Origin: Clostridiales bacterium
GTDB lineage: Bacteria; Bacillota; Clostridia; Saccharofermentanales; Saccharofermentanaceae
Reading direction: 5' to 3'
NCBI GenBank assembly: GCA_017615755.1
Contig: JAFZZM010000001.1
Span: 94,337 to 158,336, forward strand
Length of the DNA stretch: 64,000 bases
Positions 1-8,971 of this stretch are shown in pieces. A program made the translations under genes and the position numbers. The stretch's first letter is position 1. Each line of letters opens with the position of its first letter. Under the pieces are notes generated by a model. It searched no databases, was not told where the DNA came from, and worked only from the letters and a program-made list of their open reading frames with translations.

Positions 1-2
1 AT

Positions 3-1073
3 GCAAACTACGTCAATGTCGAACACCGATTCTTCGGCAAATCCGTACCGGATGGTCTGGATACGCAGAAGCTGGATTACTGGGAATATCTGACCGCGGA
101 AAACGCCGCCGAAGATTTCCATTTCATCATTTCCGAACTCAAGAAGGTCCTGCCTGAAAAATGGGCATTCACCGGCGCCAGCAAAGGCGGCCAGCTCACG
201 AACATGCAGTCGCATTTTCACCCGGAAGATGCCGAGGCATACGTCGCACTGGTAGCACCGGGCGGATCGGACCAGGATGCGCCGGACTTTTTCGACTTCA
301 TCTATAACGAAATCGGCGAAGAACGCTTCGGTAAAGACAACGCGAAGAAGGTCCGTGACATGGTATTGGAGTTTCAGGTCGAATGCATCAAGAATCGTGA
401 TACACTGGCGGAGAAATACTATAAGAACGGCATCGACGCAGGTTGTGTCTTTACCGACTTTACCACACCGGACATCCTGTTTGATATGGCGGTCCTTGAG
501 TTCGCCACGATCTTCTGGCAGTACGGCAGTTCGCCGGACATCATCGAAGGCACACTGAAATTAAAAGATTCGGATAACAAGCAAGAGTATCTGGATGCGC
601 TCCTGTCTGCACTTATGTACTGCAATACTCCGGATGTCTGGAGCAACAACACCGAGTATTTCCCGTACTATGTACAGGCCGCCAGACAGAACGGTGAGCA
701 CGAATACGATTTTTCTTTCTTACGAAAAGCACTTGAGGAAGACGGCTCCGGTGCTTCCCTGGTCGTAACGGAAGATATGGAGAAAGGCCTTCTGTTCCGT
801 ATGGTATTTACGGACGAACAGTATAAAGCCTTCACCTTCGATGATTCTGTCTATAAGGACATGCTTACATGGTCACATACGACTACGAAGACTTCGATCA
901 TGATATACGGCGGAGCCGATGTATGGTATACCGTACGTCTTCCCGACGTGACCGATAATCCGAATGTGCATATCTATGTGGCGAAAGCTTCCTGCCATAA
1001 CACCATGATCGTATCGCTCAGTCCGAGCGAGCAGGAAGAGATCTACGATATTCTCGAAAAAGCTCTGGCGTGA
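3..1073 (+). CDS. S37-family (PS-10) serine aminopeptidase, 5' truncated
   Basis: The frame is open from the left edge, so the gene begins upstream; about 356 C-terminal residues are visible. The early part has an EHRFFG motif followed by a GASKGG nucleophile elbow (Ser codon at 180-182) and a VAPGG stretch, the pattern of peptidase family S37, secreted tripeptidyl or prolyl aminopeptidases. Near the C terminus, YGGADVWY and SCHNTM segments fit the catalytic Asp and His. The signal peptide, if any, lies outside the window. An ATG at 204 lies after the catalytic serine and cannot be the start. The gene ends 10 bases from the convergent esterase gene. Family assignment is from motifs; the substrate is not known. 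Confidence 0.72.
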   Translation, partial: ANYVNVEHRFFGKSVPDGLDTQKLDYWEYLTAENAAEDFHFIISELKKVLPEKWAFTGASKGGQLTNMQSHFHPEDAEAYVALVAPGGSDQDAPDFFDFIYNEIGEERFGKDNAKKVRDMVLEFQVECIKNRDTLAEKYYKNGIDAGCVFTDFTTPDILFDMAVLEFATIFWQYGSSPDIIEGTLKLKDSDNKQEYLDALLSALMYCNTPDVWSNNTEYFPYYVQAARQNGEHEYDFSFLRKALEEDGSGASLVVTEDMEKGLLFRMVFTDEQYKAFTFDDSVYKDMLTWSHTTTKTSIMIYGGADVWYTVRLPDVTDNPNVHIYVAKASCHNTMIVSLSPSEQEEIYDILEKALA

Positions 1074-1083
1074 TCCTTCAGGA

Positions 1084-2154
1084 CTAATTCCAATAACGCA
1101 TCTGATCACAAAGGAAATCCACTGCGATTTCCTTTGCTTTTTCTGCCTCGGGAAGATCCGCAAGCATGTACACATGGAAAAGCCCTTCTCCTCGTACCAT
1201 ACGGACGGAATGGCCGTTGCTTCTCATTTTCTCATACAGTAATTCCGCATCCGGGAACATGATCTCCTCGGTTCCGATATAGATCAGTGTGTCCGGCATA
1301 GAACGGGAAAAATCACCATAGATAGGGCTGATATGATAATCAGAAGGATCGAGATCCCCTGCCCAGAGTGCGCCCATCAGGGAAAGCCCGTACGGACCGA
1401 GAAGACGGTCACGCTGTGTGTAGTCGGAAACAGAAGGGTTGCTGAACGTGGTATCGACCCACGGGCTGAAAAGCACCATCTTGTCCGGGATCTTCTCCCC
1501 GGTTTCATTCAGGTATTCCACGAAACCCAGAGCCAGTCCGCCACCTGCAGATGCACCCGTGATCGCCGTTACCTGTGATGTAGCACACATATCGCGGTAC
1601 ACATCCGAAAGAAGCGCATAGGCTTCTTCGTAGGTGCCGTGGAAAACAGGACGATAACGGGGAATATAGACTCTGGCATGCGTCATCTGCGCCAGTTCAT
1701 CACAGAACCGGAATTCTGCTTCCGGAAGATCCATGACATACGAACCACCATGAACGTACATGATGGAGAAATCTTCCTTCAGATCTTCTTTCGGAGTAAG
1801 GACATAGACCTCGCATTCCGAGTCCGTACCTTCTCCGTAGATTTCCTTTGAGAGTGAACAGGCAGTCCGGATCTGCTCAAGATGCAGATCTCCCATCGGC
1901 TGGCTCTTGTAAGATTCAATGATCGGTTCGACCGTACCTTCTTTGTACTGGGCCCGCCCGTACACTTCGTAGTCAACGGAATCATAGACCTCCTGACCGA
2001 TGCTCGTGATCTTGATCCCCAGGATATTGGGATCATTATACGACACGAGTTCCGCAGAGATCTCCGGCACAAAGGACCTTCTCCTTATCCCCACCACCAG
2101 GAGCAGGCATAAGGCCAGAAACAGGATGATTTCCAGCAGGACCCTTTTCTTCAT
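1084..2154 (-). CDS. Membrane-anchored alpha/beta-hydrolase (HSL-type esterase)
   Basis: A 356-residue protein with an N-terminal hydrophobic anchor (about residues 5-23) and a hormone-sensitive-lipase-type fold. It has the oxyanion-hole HGG motif, a nucleophile GASAGGG, an Asp in the FPDAELL segment and a late His in GLFHVYM, a complete Ser-Asp-His triad. It probably hydrolyses short acyl or acetyl esters on the outer face of the membrane. An AGAGG site lies just before the ATG at 2154. It follows the tartrate dehydratase beta gene by 27 bases on the same strand, so it is the likely last gene of the butyrate kinase operon. The substrate cannot be read from the sequence. Confidence 0.75.
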   Translation of the reverse strand: MKKRVLLEIILFLALCLLLVVGIRRRSFVPEISAELVSYNDPNILGIKITSIGQEVYDSVDYEVYGRAQYKEGTVEPIIESYKSQPMGDLHLEQIRTACSLSKEIYGEGTDSECEVYVLTPKEDLKEDFSIMYVHGGSYVMDLPEAEFRFCDELAQMTHARVYIPRYRPVFHGTYEEAYALLSDVYRDMCATSQVTAITGASAGGGLALGFVEYLNETGEKIPDKMVLFSPWVDTTFSNPSVSDYTQRDRLLGPYGLSLMGALWAGDLDPSDYHISPIYGDFSRSMPDTLIYIGTEEIMFPDAELLYEKMRSNGHSVRMVRGEGLFHVYMLADLPEAEKAKEIAVDFLCDQMRYWN

Positions 2155-2181
2155 GCGAACCTCTTTACCGATAATTATCGG

Positions 2182-2763
2182 TTACTCGACCAGCTTATCA
2201 AAACGTTCCCTAAAGATCTTCTTGTTATTCTCGAACAGGTTATTTCCCTTTGTATCGATGGAAACGATCAGCGGTCCGAACTCCTTGACCTTCATGATCC
2301 AGAGCGCCTCCGGCATACCGAAGTCCATCCACTCGACATCGACCAGTTCTTCGACTTCCTGAGCTGCAACGGCTGCACATCCGCCCGGGAATGCACAGTG
2401 GATCGCACCGAATTTCTTGCAGGCTTCGGTGGTCTTTTCCATCATGCCGCCCTTACCGATCACGAGACGGACACCGGTCTTCTCGATAAAGTCCGCTTCC
2501 GCCGATTCCATTCTTCGGCTGGTCGTCGGTCCGACCGATACCATATACTGTTTACCGTTTTCATCTTTTCCGACGATCGGGCCGGCATGGAAGATCGCAC
2601 CTTCCTTGAGGTCGACTTTCGTCGGGAGGATGCCCTCCTGCACGACACGGCGGTGACCGCTGTCACGGCAGGTGGAAAGATAGCCTGTGAGATAGACGGT
2701 ATCGCCGATCTTCAGGTCCTTGATCTGGTCATAGGAAATAGGAGTCGTCAGTACTTTTTTCAT
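2182..2763 (-). CDS. ttdB: L(+)-tartrate dehydratase / class I fumarase, beta subunit
   Basis: A 193-residue protein of the Fumerase_C family, the beta subunit of two-subunit iron-sulfur hydro-lyases. The TCRDSGHRR segment, the GPTTSRRM motif and the GKGGM loop are hallmarks of this swivelling domain. The partner alpha subunit ends four bases upstream, so the two are translationally coupled; a GGAGG site precedes the ATG. The enzyme dehydrates L-tartrate to oxaloacetate or interconverts malate and fumarate. The alpha subunit matches TtdA more closely than other fumarases as I remember them, hence the name, but fumarase activity is equally possible in an anaerobe. Confidence 0.75.
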   Translation of the reverse strand: MKKVLTTPISYDQIKDLKIGDTVYLTGYLSTCRDSGHRRVVQEGILPTKVDLKEGAIFHAGPIVGKDENGKQYMVSVGPTTSRRMESAEADFIEKTGVRLVIGKGGMMEKTTEACKKFGAIHCAFPGGCAAVAAQEVEELVDVEWMDFGMPEALWIMKVKEFGPLIVSIDTKGNNLFENNKKIFRERFDKLVE

Positions 2764-2767
2764 CGTC

Positions 2768-3667
2768 TTACACCTCCAGGGATTTCTTGTGGGACAGGAT
2801 CTCGTAAGAAAGATCCTCGTGGATGATCATCTCGCCACGGCGTGTCGCCCAGCAGCCGGTCGTGATACCCACGCCGAGTGTAGCCGGATGATGTGCGGCC
2901 GCTTCGATATTGACGCTCAGAACGGTGTTGCTGCCGCCGAAACCGAGAGGCGCAATGCCAAGGGAATTGAGACCATCACGGATCTCATCTTCGAGCTTGG
3001 CCACTTTCTCATACTGAGAATGCGTACCGATCGGACGGAGAAGTGCTTTTTTCGAAAGCATCGCCGACGTTGCGGCACAAGTACCGAGACCGATACCTAC
3101 GCAGAGCGGCGGGCACGCATTGGCGCCCCAGTCCAGGATCGTCTGGAAGACAAATTTCTTGACGCCCTCGACACCCTCGAGCGGCATCAGGACTTTACTT
3201 CTGCCCGGAAGCGAACATCCGCCGCCGGCCATATACATACGAAGGCGAAGATCCGTTCCGCCCGGAACCAGTTCATATTCGATATAAGGTGCACCATAGC
3301 CGGTATTGTCGCCGGTATTGTGCTCCGCAAGAGGCTCTACTACATTCGGACGAAGAGGTGTCTCAAGCGTTGCCTGACGCGCCGCGGTCACAAGCACATT
3401 CTCGATCTCATCGAGATACGGGAACTTCGTTCCGACCTCAACAAAATACTGAAGTACACCTGTGTCCTGACAAAGCGGACGGTGTAATTTTTTCGCAAGA
3501 GTAATATCCTCAAGCATGCAGTTATACATTGTCTTTGCATTCTCGATCTTCTCCACTTCCGCCAGATGATGGAGTTGTGCTTCCACATCGTCCGGAAGGT
3601 AGATACCTGTCATCGCCGTAAAATCCTGGACCGTCTTGATCCATTGCTGCTTCTTTGCCTCGTCCAT
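2768..3667 (-). CDS. ttdA: L(+)-tartrate dehydratase / class I fumarase, alpha subunit
   Basis: A 299-residue Fumerase-family protein carrying the [4Fe-4S] cluster. Cys66 (in CQDTG), Cys185 (in NACPP) and Cys272 (in TGCWATRRG) match the three cluster ligands of TtdA-type enzymes. The [15 protein letters not shown] block is strongly TtdA-like. The active site forms with TtdB, encoded next. A GGGAGG site lies a few bases before the ATG at 3667. It sits between pta and ttdB, so C4-dicarboxylate metabolism and acyl-phosphate/ATP formation are co-transcribed. Oxygen sensitivity is expected from the solvent-exposed cluster of the family. Confidence 0.78.
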   Translation of the reverse strand: MDEAKKQQWIKTVQDFTAMTGIYLPDDVEAQLHHLAEVEKIENAKTMYNCMLEDITLAKKLHRPLCQDTGVLQYFVEVGTKFPYLDEIENVLVTAARQATLETPLRPNVVEPLAEHNTGDNTGYGAPYIEYELVPGGTDLRLRMYMAGGGCSLPGRSKVLMPLEGVEGVKKFVFQTILDWGANACPPLCVGIGLGTCAATSAMLSKKALLRPIGTHSQYEKVAKLEDEIRDGLNSLGIAPLGFGGSNTVLSVNIEAAAHHPATLGVGITTGCWATRRGEMIIHEDLSYEILSHKKSLEV

Positions 3668-3692
3668 AGAGTCCTCCCTAAATTTCTTTTTC

Positions 3693-4688
3693 TCAGCAGG
3701 TTGCCTGTACCGCCGTCATGGCGACAGTGTTTACGATGTCCTCGACGGAGCATCCGCGGGACAGGTCATTACACGGCTTAGCCAGACCCTGAAGTACCGC
3801 GAAGCAATCCGCGTTGCCGATACGCTGTGTGATCTTGTAGCCGATATTACCCGCCTGCAGATCCGGGAAGATCAATACATTCGCACGGCCCGCTACCGGG
3901 CTGCCCGGTGCTTTTGAAGCGCCAACGGACGGAACCAGAGCTGCGTCAAACTGCATCTCTCCATCCAGAAGGAGATCCGGAGCCAGTTCGTGTGCGAGCT
4001 TCGTCGCTTCCTGGACCTTGGTCACCAGATCGTGCTTGGCACTGCCCTTCGTGGAGAAGGAAAGAAGTGCGACTCTCGGCTCTTCGATACCGCAGAGGAC
4101 TCTTGCTGTCTCTGCTGCAGAAACCGCGATCTGCGCGAGCTCCTGTGCATTCGGGCAAGGATTGACGACGCAGTCTGCATAGACCAGAAGGCCATCCTCA
4201 CCGAGTTCCTTATTCGGGCATTCCATCAGGAAGCTGCTGGACACGATCGACATGCCCGGCTTTGCCTTGATGATCTGCAGTGCCGGACGAAGCATATCGC
4301 CTGTCGTATGTACCGCACCGGAAACGAGACCGTCCGCCTCGCCGAGCTTGACCATCATGATGCCGTAATACATCGGATCCGCTACCAGCTTCGCTGCATC
4401 CGCTTCCGTTACGCCCTTTGCCTTTCTCAGCTCGAAAAGCTCTTGCGCGTAACTTCCTGCTTTCTCACTTGTGGCCGGATCGATCGTCTCGATACCGGAA
4501 ATATCTACGCCCTGCTCGGCAGCAACTGCTGCGATCTTATCGGCCGCACCCAGGAGGATCGGGGTAGCCAGACCCTCTTTTACGATCTGCACCGCCGCCT
4601 TCACTGTACGCGGCTCATCGCCCTCCGGCAGTACGATCTTCTTCACGTTTGCACGTGCCTTGTTCTTGATTTTCTCCAGCATGCTCAT
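3693..4688 (-). CDS. pta: Phosphate acetyltransferase
   Basis: A 331-residue PTA_PTB family enzyme that converts acetyl-CoA and phosphate to acetyl phosphate and CoA. Diagnostic blocks are IVLPEGDEPRT near the N terminus, SGAVHTTGDMLRPALQ in the middle and the C-terminal stretch containing SKAPGSPVAGRANVLIFPDL. Length and sequence match short clostridial Pta rather than phosphotransbutyrylase. GGAGG lies eight bases before the ATG. The adjacent kinase is of the butyrate kinase type rather than AckA, so this operon may make ATP from a wider range of acyl phosphates; that is inference. Confidence 0.88.
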   Translation of the reverse strand: MSMLEKIKNKARANVKKIVLPEGDEPRTVKAAVQIVKEGLATPILLGAADKIAAVAAEQGVDISGIETIDPATSEKAGSYAQELFELRKAKGVTEADAAKLVADPMYYGIMMVKLGEADGLVSGAVHTTGDMLRPALQIIKAKPGMSIVSSSFLMECPNKELGEDGLLVYADCVVNPCPNAQELAQIAVSAAETARVLCGIEEPRVALLSFSTKGSAKHDLVTKVQEATKLAHELAPDLLLDGEMQFDAALVPSVGASKAPGSPVAGRANVLIFPDLQAGNIGYKITQRIGNADCFAVLQGLAKPCNDLSRGCSVEDIVNTVAMTAVQATC

Positions 4689-4712
4689 GGTTGATTCCTC
4701 CTTGTTTTCTTC

Positions 4713-5837
4713 TTACAGATCCAGTCCTTCAAAACCATCCCAGACCGGCTTTCCGGTATAGGTCAGCGGTGTGATCTTGCCCTGCATGACTTTCAGAGCC
4801 GGCAGTGCGAGCGCTTCCTGCTCCATCTCACCCGGATATTGTGTGATCGGTGCGATCCATCCGCAGCGCTTCTCGATCGTTGCTTTTACATCGGCAAAAC
4901 GGAGAAGTCCGCCTGTCAGAAGGATGCCGTCGACCTTGCCGCAAAGTACGCAGCTCATCTCACCGATCATCTTGCAGATCTGATAAAGCATCGTGTTCCA
5001 GACGAGGTCGGCTTTTCTGTCGCCCTTTTCGAGGAGATCGTGGATCGTATCCGCATTTGCCGTACCGAACAGGTCAACAAAACCACCTGCGCGGGAGCAG
5101 CGGAGACGTACTTCTTCCACCGAGTGCGCCTCGATATAGTCCAGAAGAGAAAGTACCGGTACGCTTCCGATCCTTGTCGGTGTAAAAGCACCTTCGCCGT
5201 CGGCGCCCATGTTGCCGTCGACCATCTTGCCGTGATCGTGTGCGCTGACCGTGATGCCGCCATCGATATGTGCGACAACGAAATTGCAGTCTTCATAACG
5301 CTTGTTCAGAACGTGCTCCGCGTGGTATTCCGCGACGGCTTTCTGATTCAGTACGTGGGAATGGGACACACGGTAGATACCCTTAATACCCGTAAGGCGG
5401 GCATAATCTCCGTACTCATCCACATTCGTCGGATTCAAAGTAAAGGCAGGCTTATTAAACTCCTGCGCGAATTTCCATGCCAGCATGACGCCGAGCTTTG
5501 CCGGATGCTCACTGCCGCCGACAGCCGCAACCGTATCGTCGTAGAGCTTCTGGTCGATCTTCGTGATTCCGCCCGGCTGGGTACATGCCGAACCGCCACG
5601 GCCGACGAAAACGTCGATCTCCGAAGCTTCGTATCCTTCTTCTTTCAGCATATTCAAGATGACTTCATAACGGAAAGGCATCTGGTCATTTACGTGCGGG
5701 AACGAAAGCAATACGTCCGCATCGTGAAAAAGACTCTTCTCAAACACCGAAGTTTCATTCTCGAAAAGGCTCACCTTCGTTGATGTAGAACCCGGGTTAA
5801 TGATCAACAACTTATACTTCTTTTCATCCGCTGCCAT
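4713..5837 (-). CDS. buk: Butyrate (acyl) kinase
   Basis: A 374-residue ASKHA-fold kinase of the butyrate kinase family. The N-terminal INPGSTSTK phosphate loop, VGRGG, the AHIDGGITVSAHDHG block and a late LLTGGL motif are typical. It transfers phosphate from butyryl or another acyl phosphate to ADP. The ATG at 5837 has AGGAG nine bases upstream; an in-frame TTG two codons earlier is only three bases from that site and is unlikely. It is the first gene of a five-gene operon with a good promoter at 5874-5902. No phosphotransbutyrylase is adjacent; Pta is the partner here. Confidence 0.88.
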   Translation of the reverse strand: MAADEKKYKLLIINPGSTSTKVSLFENETSVFEKSLFHDADVLLSFPHVNDQMPFRYEVILNMLKEEGYEASEIDVFVGRGGSACTQPGGITKIDQKLYDDTVAAVGGSEHPAKLGVMLAWKFAQEFNKPAFTLNPTNVDEYGDYARLTGIKGIYRVSHSHVLNQKAVAEYHAEHVLNKRYEDCNFVVAHIDGGITVSAHDHGKMVDGNMGADGEGAFTPTRIGSVPVLSLLDYIEAHSVEEVRLRCSRAGGFVDLFGTANADTIHDLLEKGDRKADLVWNTMLYQICKMIGEMSCVLCGKVDGILLTGGLLRFADVKATIEKRCGWIAPITQYPGEMEQEALALPALKVMQGKITPLTYTGKPVWDGFEGLDL

Positions 5838-5873
5838 GTACAAATACTCCTGTTAACTAATATCACGATGAGT

Positions 5874-5902
5874 ATTCTATACCGCCCGAAAAAAGAATAC
5901 AA
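5874..5902 (-). promoter_or_regulatory. Promoter of the buk-pta-ttdAB operon
   Basis: On the minus strand TTGTAT (5897-5902) is separated by exactly 17 bases from TAGAAT (5874-5879), a vegetative-type promoter. Transcription would start about 30 bases before the buk ATG. Confidence 0.6.
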
Positions 5903-5953
5903 CGAGTCGACCCGCCTTCTCGGGAAGAAAGGAAGATTTGATTCAAGATTCAT

Positions 5954-5977
5954 GTGCTTTTTGTTTCAAAAGCACTT
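5954..5977 (-). terminator. Hairpin of an inverted pair of AAAAGCAC words
   Basis: GTGCTTTT (5954-5961) and AAAAGCAC (5968-5975) form a stem with a loop of about six bases, 37 bases after the stop of the metallopeptidase gene. It is one of three inverted pairs of this over-represented word placed at gene ends. Confidence 0.55.
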
Positions 5978-6013
5978 CTTCCTCTACTTTCCTGTCTTCA
6001 GGAGGCTGTGCAA

Positions 6014-8251
6014 TCACGCCGCCTGCTCGCTTTCTTTCTCGCGTCTTTCTTTAAGATCAGCAAGTCCCTTCTCCCACGGAAGTTCCTCCGGCCAGGAAGA
6101 GGTATCGAAGCACTCGCGGATGCATTTGCAGAAGTATTCACCTTTATTCAGACACGGCCAGTCGATGATTCCGATCTCCGGATCGTTTGCCGCCCGGAAG
6201 AGATACTCCATCAGGCAGAAGCGGTCGCTGTAGGAAGAATCCATCGCTTCTTTCGAAACCACGAAGTCCTTGCTGTCTTCGTAGTACTGCTCGATCCATT
6301 CAGGTGTATTGTCACCACGGTACATAAAACCATCGAAATTGAATTTCTTCCACTCCGCATCGGTAAAGACCGGTTCCTCCATATTTTCCGACACGTTGCG
6401 GATGCGCATCTCCGTGTAATAGAAGATGCCCTTGATCAGGTCTTCTTCGAGCTTCTTGCTGCTGTACTCCGTGGCATGCAGACAGATGCCCATGTAGTAG
6501 TCTTCTCCGTCGCAAAAAGCTCTTCTTGCGAACATGTCCACGTCGCTTCCAATCAGGATGATCGAAATGCCGCTCCAGTATCCGTAGTTCAACTGGTCAT
6601 AGTATCCTTCCGGGAACTTGGCGAGAGTCGTATCGATCTGTGTAAGTGCCTCTTCGAGCTGTTTGCACATATTGTCATCGTACGGATCAGGCTGCATCCA
6701 GTGATATTCCTCCGGGACCAGATCTCCGATAAGGATCTTCACACCATACTTGTTTCCGATCTCCGTAGCTTTCGCATACAGCGTCTCGAGCGCGGAGATA
6801 TTGCCTTTTTTCACATCCTGCTTATGCATGTCCGACGGATCATGTTCGAAAGATTTAAGTCTCTCGTCGAGTTCTTTTCCCTTCGGAAGAGGGTCCGGAA
6901 CTTTCTTCGGGCAGGGCATCTCCGTGTAGTAATACGAGTTCACCTTTCCGGTCTCGAAATCGTAGTCACAGGTAAGACTTCCCATCATCATGCCGACATC
7001 CATCTCATCGTAGTACATGCGGGCAGAAACACAGAACTTTCCGTCCACGCACATCACGTCCGGAGTGAGATACCAGAATGACAGATCCTTGTCGGTCTCG
7101 ACCTGTTCCAGGATCGCCAGTCTCCAGAGATTCCAGTATTCGTAATCGTCAGAAAGCGTCTTCAGGAACTCCTCATTCTCGCACTCCCCGGCGTGGGCAT
7201 AGTTCTGGCGGATGCAGTTGAGGATGTGGCAGAACACCTTGTCCTCTTTCCAGCCGTCGCCTTTTTTCTTCTGATAAAGCTCGATCAGGACATCCTCGAA
7301 ATATACCGGGTAATCCGGCTCGCTATAGCGCGTCGGATACGTATAGTAGTTGAAAGAACGGATCATCTTGATGATGGAGTTGTTGTCAAAACCGTTTTCC
7401 TGCATGAGCTTGATAAACTCCATGGTGCTGTCGCCGGTATAGAAAAGCTCCGCCACCATATCGCTGTCGAAGATCAGTTCCAGTCCGGTCAGGAAGTTGA
7501 CCAGAGGCGTATAGGTCAGCGTGCTTCCTATAAAGTATTTCGCGGTAAAAAGCTCTGCTCCTCCTTCGGTGATGAAACTGGACTCGAGAAAATCCGTGGA
7601 AAGGTTCCAGTCATCATCCGTCATGTCTTCGAAGCGGATGAATTTGTCGCCGACGTAGACGGCCTGGTTTGAGTGCTCACCATCGATGTTGTAATCGAGG
7701 AAATGCATCAATTCGTGAAACGCCGTCGCACAGTAATAGTTCTCGCCATGCATCACTTCCGTATCGGAGACCTTGACGTAAAGATCGTCGGAGTAAAAAA
7801 TGCCGGCATTCGTTGTCTCCAGCTGCTGGGTCTCGCAGAGCAGTTGTCGTACACGTCCGAAAAAGTACTCCTTGTTTTCTTCTTTGAGATGATCCGCCAC
7901 CACCGGAAACAACTGCGCCACATATCCTCTGTACTCGTTGAGGGACGGGTTTTCGTTCACGCAGTCCATATACTCCAGGAAAAGCTCGTACTTTTCACGC
8001 AGGGACTCTTCCGGCATGCCGATCTTGGCTGCCAGCACCAGCGCATCGTTTTTAATGATCACTGCCGGATCAGGCGTAGGTGTAGGCGTCGAAGTATTGG
8101 TCGGCGTCGGCGTATTTGTCGGGGCCGCCGTCGTGGTCGGTTCTTTTGTCGTCTTATCCGGATCCTTGACGTTACAGCCGGTACTTCCAAACATAGAAAC
8201 AGAAAGTGCACAAATACAAAGGGCACTTATCAATCGTTTACTTCTTTTCAT
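6014..8251 (-). CDS. Lipoprotein with HExxH zinc metallopeptidase domain
   Basis: About 745 residues. A signal peptide ends in a lipobox-like GSTGC (Cys26), followed by a Thr/Pro-rich linker to about residue 62. HELMH (His179, Glu180, His183) is a zincin helix, and TEGGAE about 50 residues later could supply the third ligand (gluzincin-like order). The C-terminal half, from about residue 480, looks like a second related domain: it has an FPEGYYDQL segment and then a helix reading YTEMR where HExxH would be expected, so it may be a catalytically dead copy (inference). The start chosen, ATG 8251, has GTGGAG six bases upstream; GTG 8263 overlaps that site. The family name is not recognised. Confidence 0.68.
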   Translation of the reverse strand: MKRSKRLISALCICALSVSMFGSTGCNVKDPDKTTKEPTTTAAPTNTPTPTNTSTPTPTPDPAVIIKNDALVLAAKIGMPEESLREKYELFLEYMDCVNENPSLNEYRGYVAQLFPVVADHLKEENKEYFFGRVRQLLCETQQLETTNAGIFYSDDLYVKVSDTEVMHGENYYCATAFHELMHFLDYNIDGEHSNQAVYVGDKFIRFEDMTDDDWNLSTDFLESSFITEGGAELFTAKYFIGSTLTYTPLVNFLTGLELIFDSDMVAELFYTGDSTMEFIKLMQENGFDNNSIIKMIRSFNYYTYPTRYSEPDYPVYFEDVLIELYQKKKGDGWKEDKVFCHILNCIRQNYAHAGECENEEFLKTLSDDYEYWNLWRLAILEQVETDKDLSFWYLTPDVMCVDGKFCVSARMYYDEMDVGMMMGSLTCDYDFETGKVNSYYYTEMPCPKKVPDPLPKGKELDERLKSFEHDPSDMHKQDVKKGNISALETLYAKATEIGNKYGVKILIGDLVPEEYHWMQPDPYDDNMCKQLEEALTQIDTTLAKFPEGYYDQLNYGYWSGISIILIGSDVDMFARRAFCDGEDYYMGICLHATEYSSKKLEEDLIKGIFYYTEMRIRNVSENMEEPVFTDAEWKKFNFDGFMYRGDNTPEWIEQYYEDSKDFVVSKEAMDSSYSDRFCLMEYLFRAANDPEIGIIDWPCLNKGEYFCKCIRECFDTSSWPEELPWEKGLADLKERREKESEQAA

Positions 8252-8410
8252 AAGCATCTCCACATGTTTACTCGTACTCTCATTATACTGGGAAACGCCT
8301 CGTACAGGTGACTTTCCTCTAACTCTCTATCAAAAAGTAATAATCGTGTAAGATATCTTGTAAGATTCGCATTTCAAATCTGTTATTATGGTTGAAGGGA
8401 GGTGAATCAG

Positions 8411-8971
8411 ATGGACGATGCTTCGATCGTACAGTTATTTTGGAGCAGGAGCGAACAGGCTCTTACTGCCGTATCGGAAAAGTACGGTCGATTCTGCCAT
8501 TCTATCGCACACAATATCTTAGGCAGTCCCGAAGACGCGGAAGAGTGTGTCAATGACGCGTATCTTTCTCTTTGGAACTCCATCCCGCCGAAAAGGCCTT
8601 CCGTGATCGCACCGTTTCTCGGCCGCATCACGCGTAACCTGGCCATTAATATCTATAAGAAGAACCACGCCGAGAAGCGTGGCGGCGGCGAGTTCGCACT
8701 GGTCCTGGATGATCTCAGTGAAGTGATCCAGGGTAGCGAGACTGCAGACGGAGAGCTTTTGCAGCGCGAACTTCTGGATACGGTGAATTCCTTCCTTTCC
8801 TCCCTTTCACCTGAAAAAAGGAAGATCTTCGTTCGTCGTTTCTGGTATGCAGACAGCATCAAGGACATCGCCAAACGTATGAATATGACGGAAAACAATG
8901 TATCCGTGACCATAAACCGGCTGAAGAAACAGCTGCGCACTCTTTTAGTGGAAGGAGGTCTGATCTCATGA
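8411..8971 (+). CDS. ECF-type RNA polymerase sigma factor
   Basis: A 186-residue sigma-70 family protein. Region 2 contains the DAEECVNDAYLSLWNSI helix; region 4 near the C terminus contains LSPEKRKIFVRRFWY and a DIAKRMNMTENNV recognition helix-turn-helix. GGGAGGTG precedes the ATG at 8411; a GTG at 8402 overlaps that site. It overlaps the next gene by ATGA, so sigma factor and putative anti-sigma factor are translationally coupled. The 5' flank has a direct repeat TGTAAGAT (about 8345-8369), which could be part of an autoregulated promoter. The target genes are not evident. Confidence 0.85.
   Translation: MDDASIVQLFWSRSEQALTAVSEKYGRFCHSIAHNILGSPEDAEECVNDAYLSLWNSIPPKRPSVIAPFLGRITRNLAINIYKKNHAEKRGGGEFALVLDDLSEVIQGSETADGELLQRELLDTVNSFLSSLSPEKRKIFVRRFWYADSIKDIAKRMNMTENNVSVTINRLKKQLRTLLVEGGLIS

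Noticed and set aside
1333..1621. Short plus-strand frames in the first esterase
   Set aside because: They overlap the esterase completely and have no ribosome binding site.
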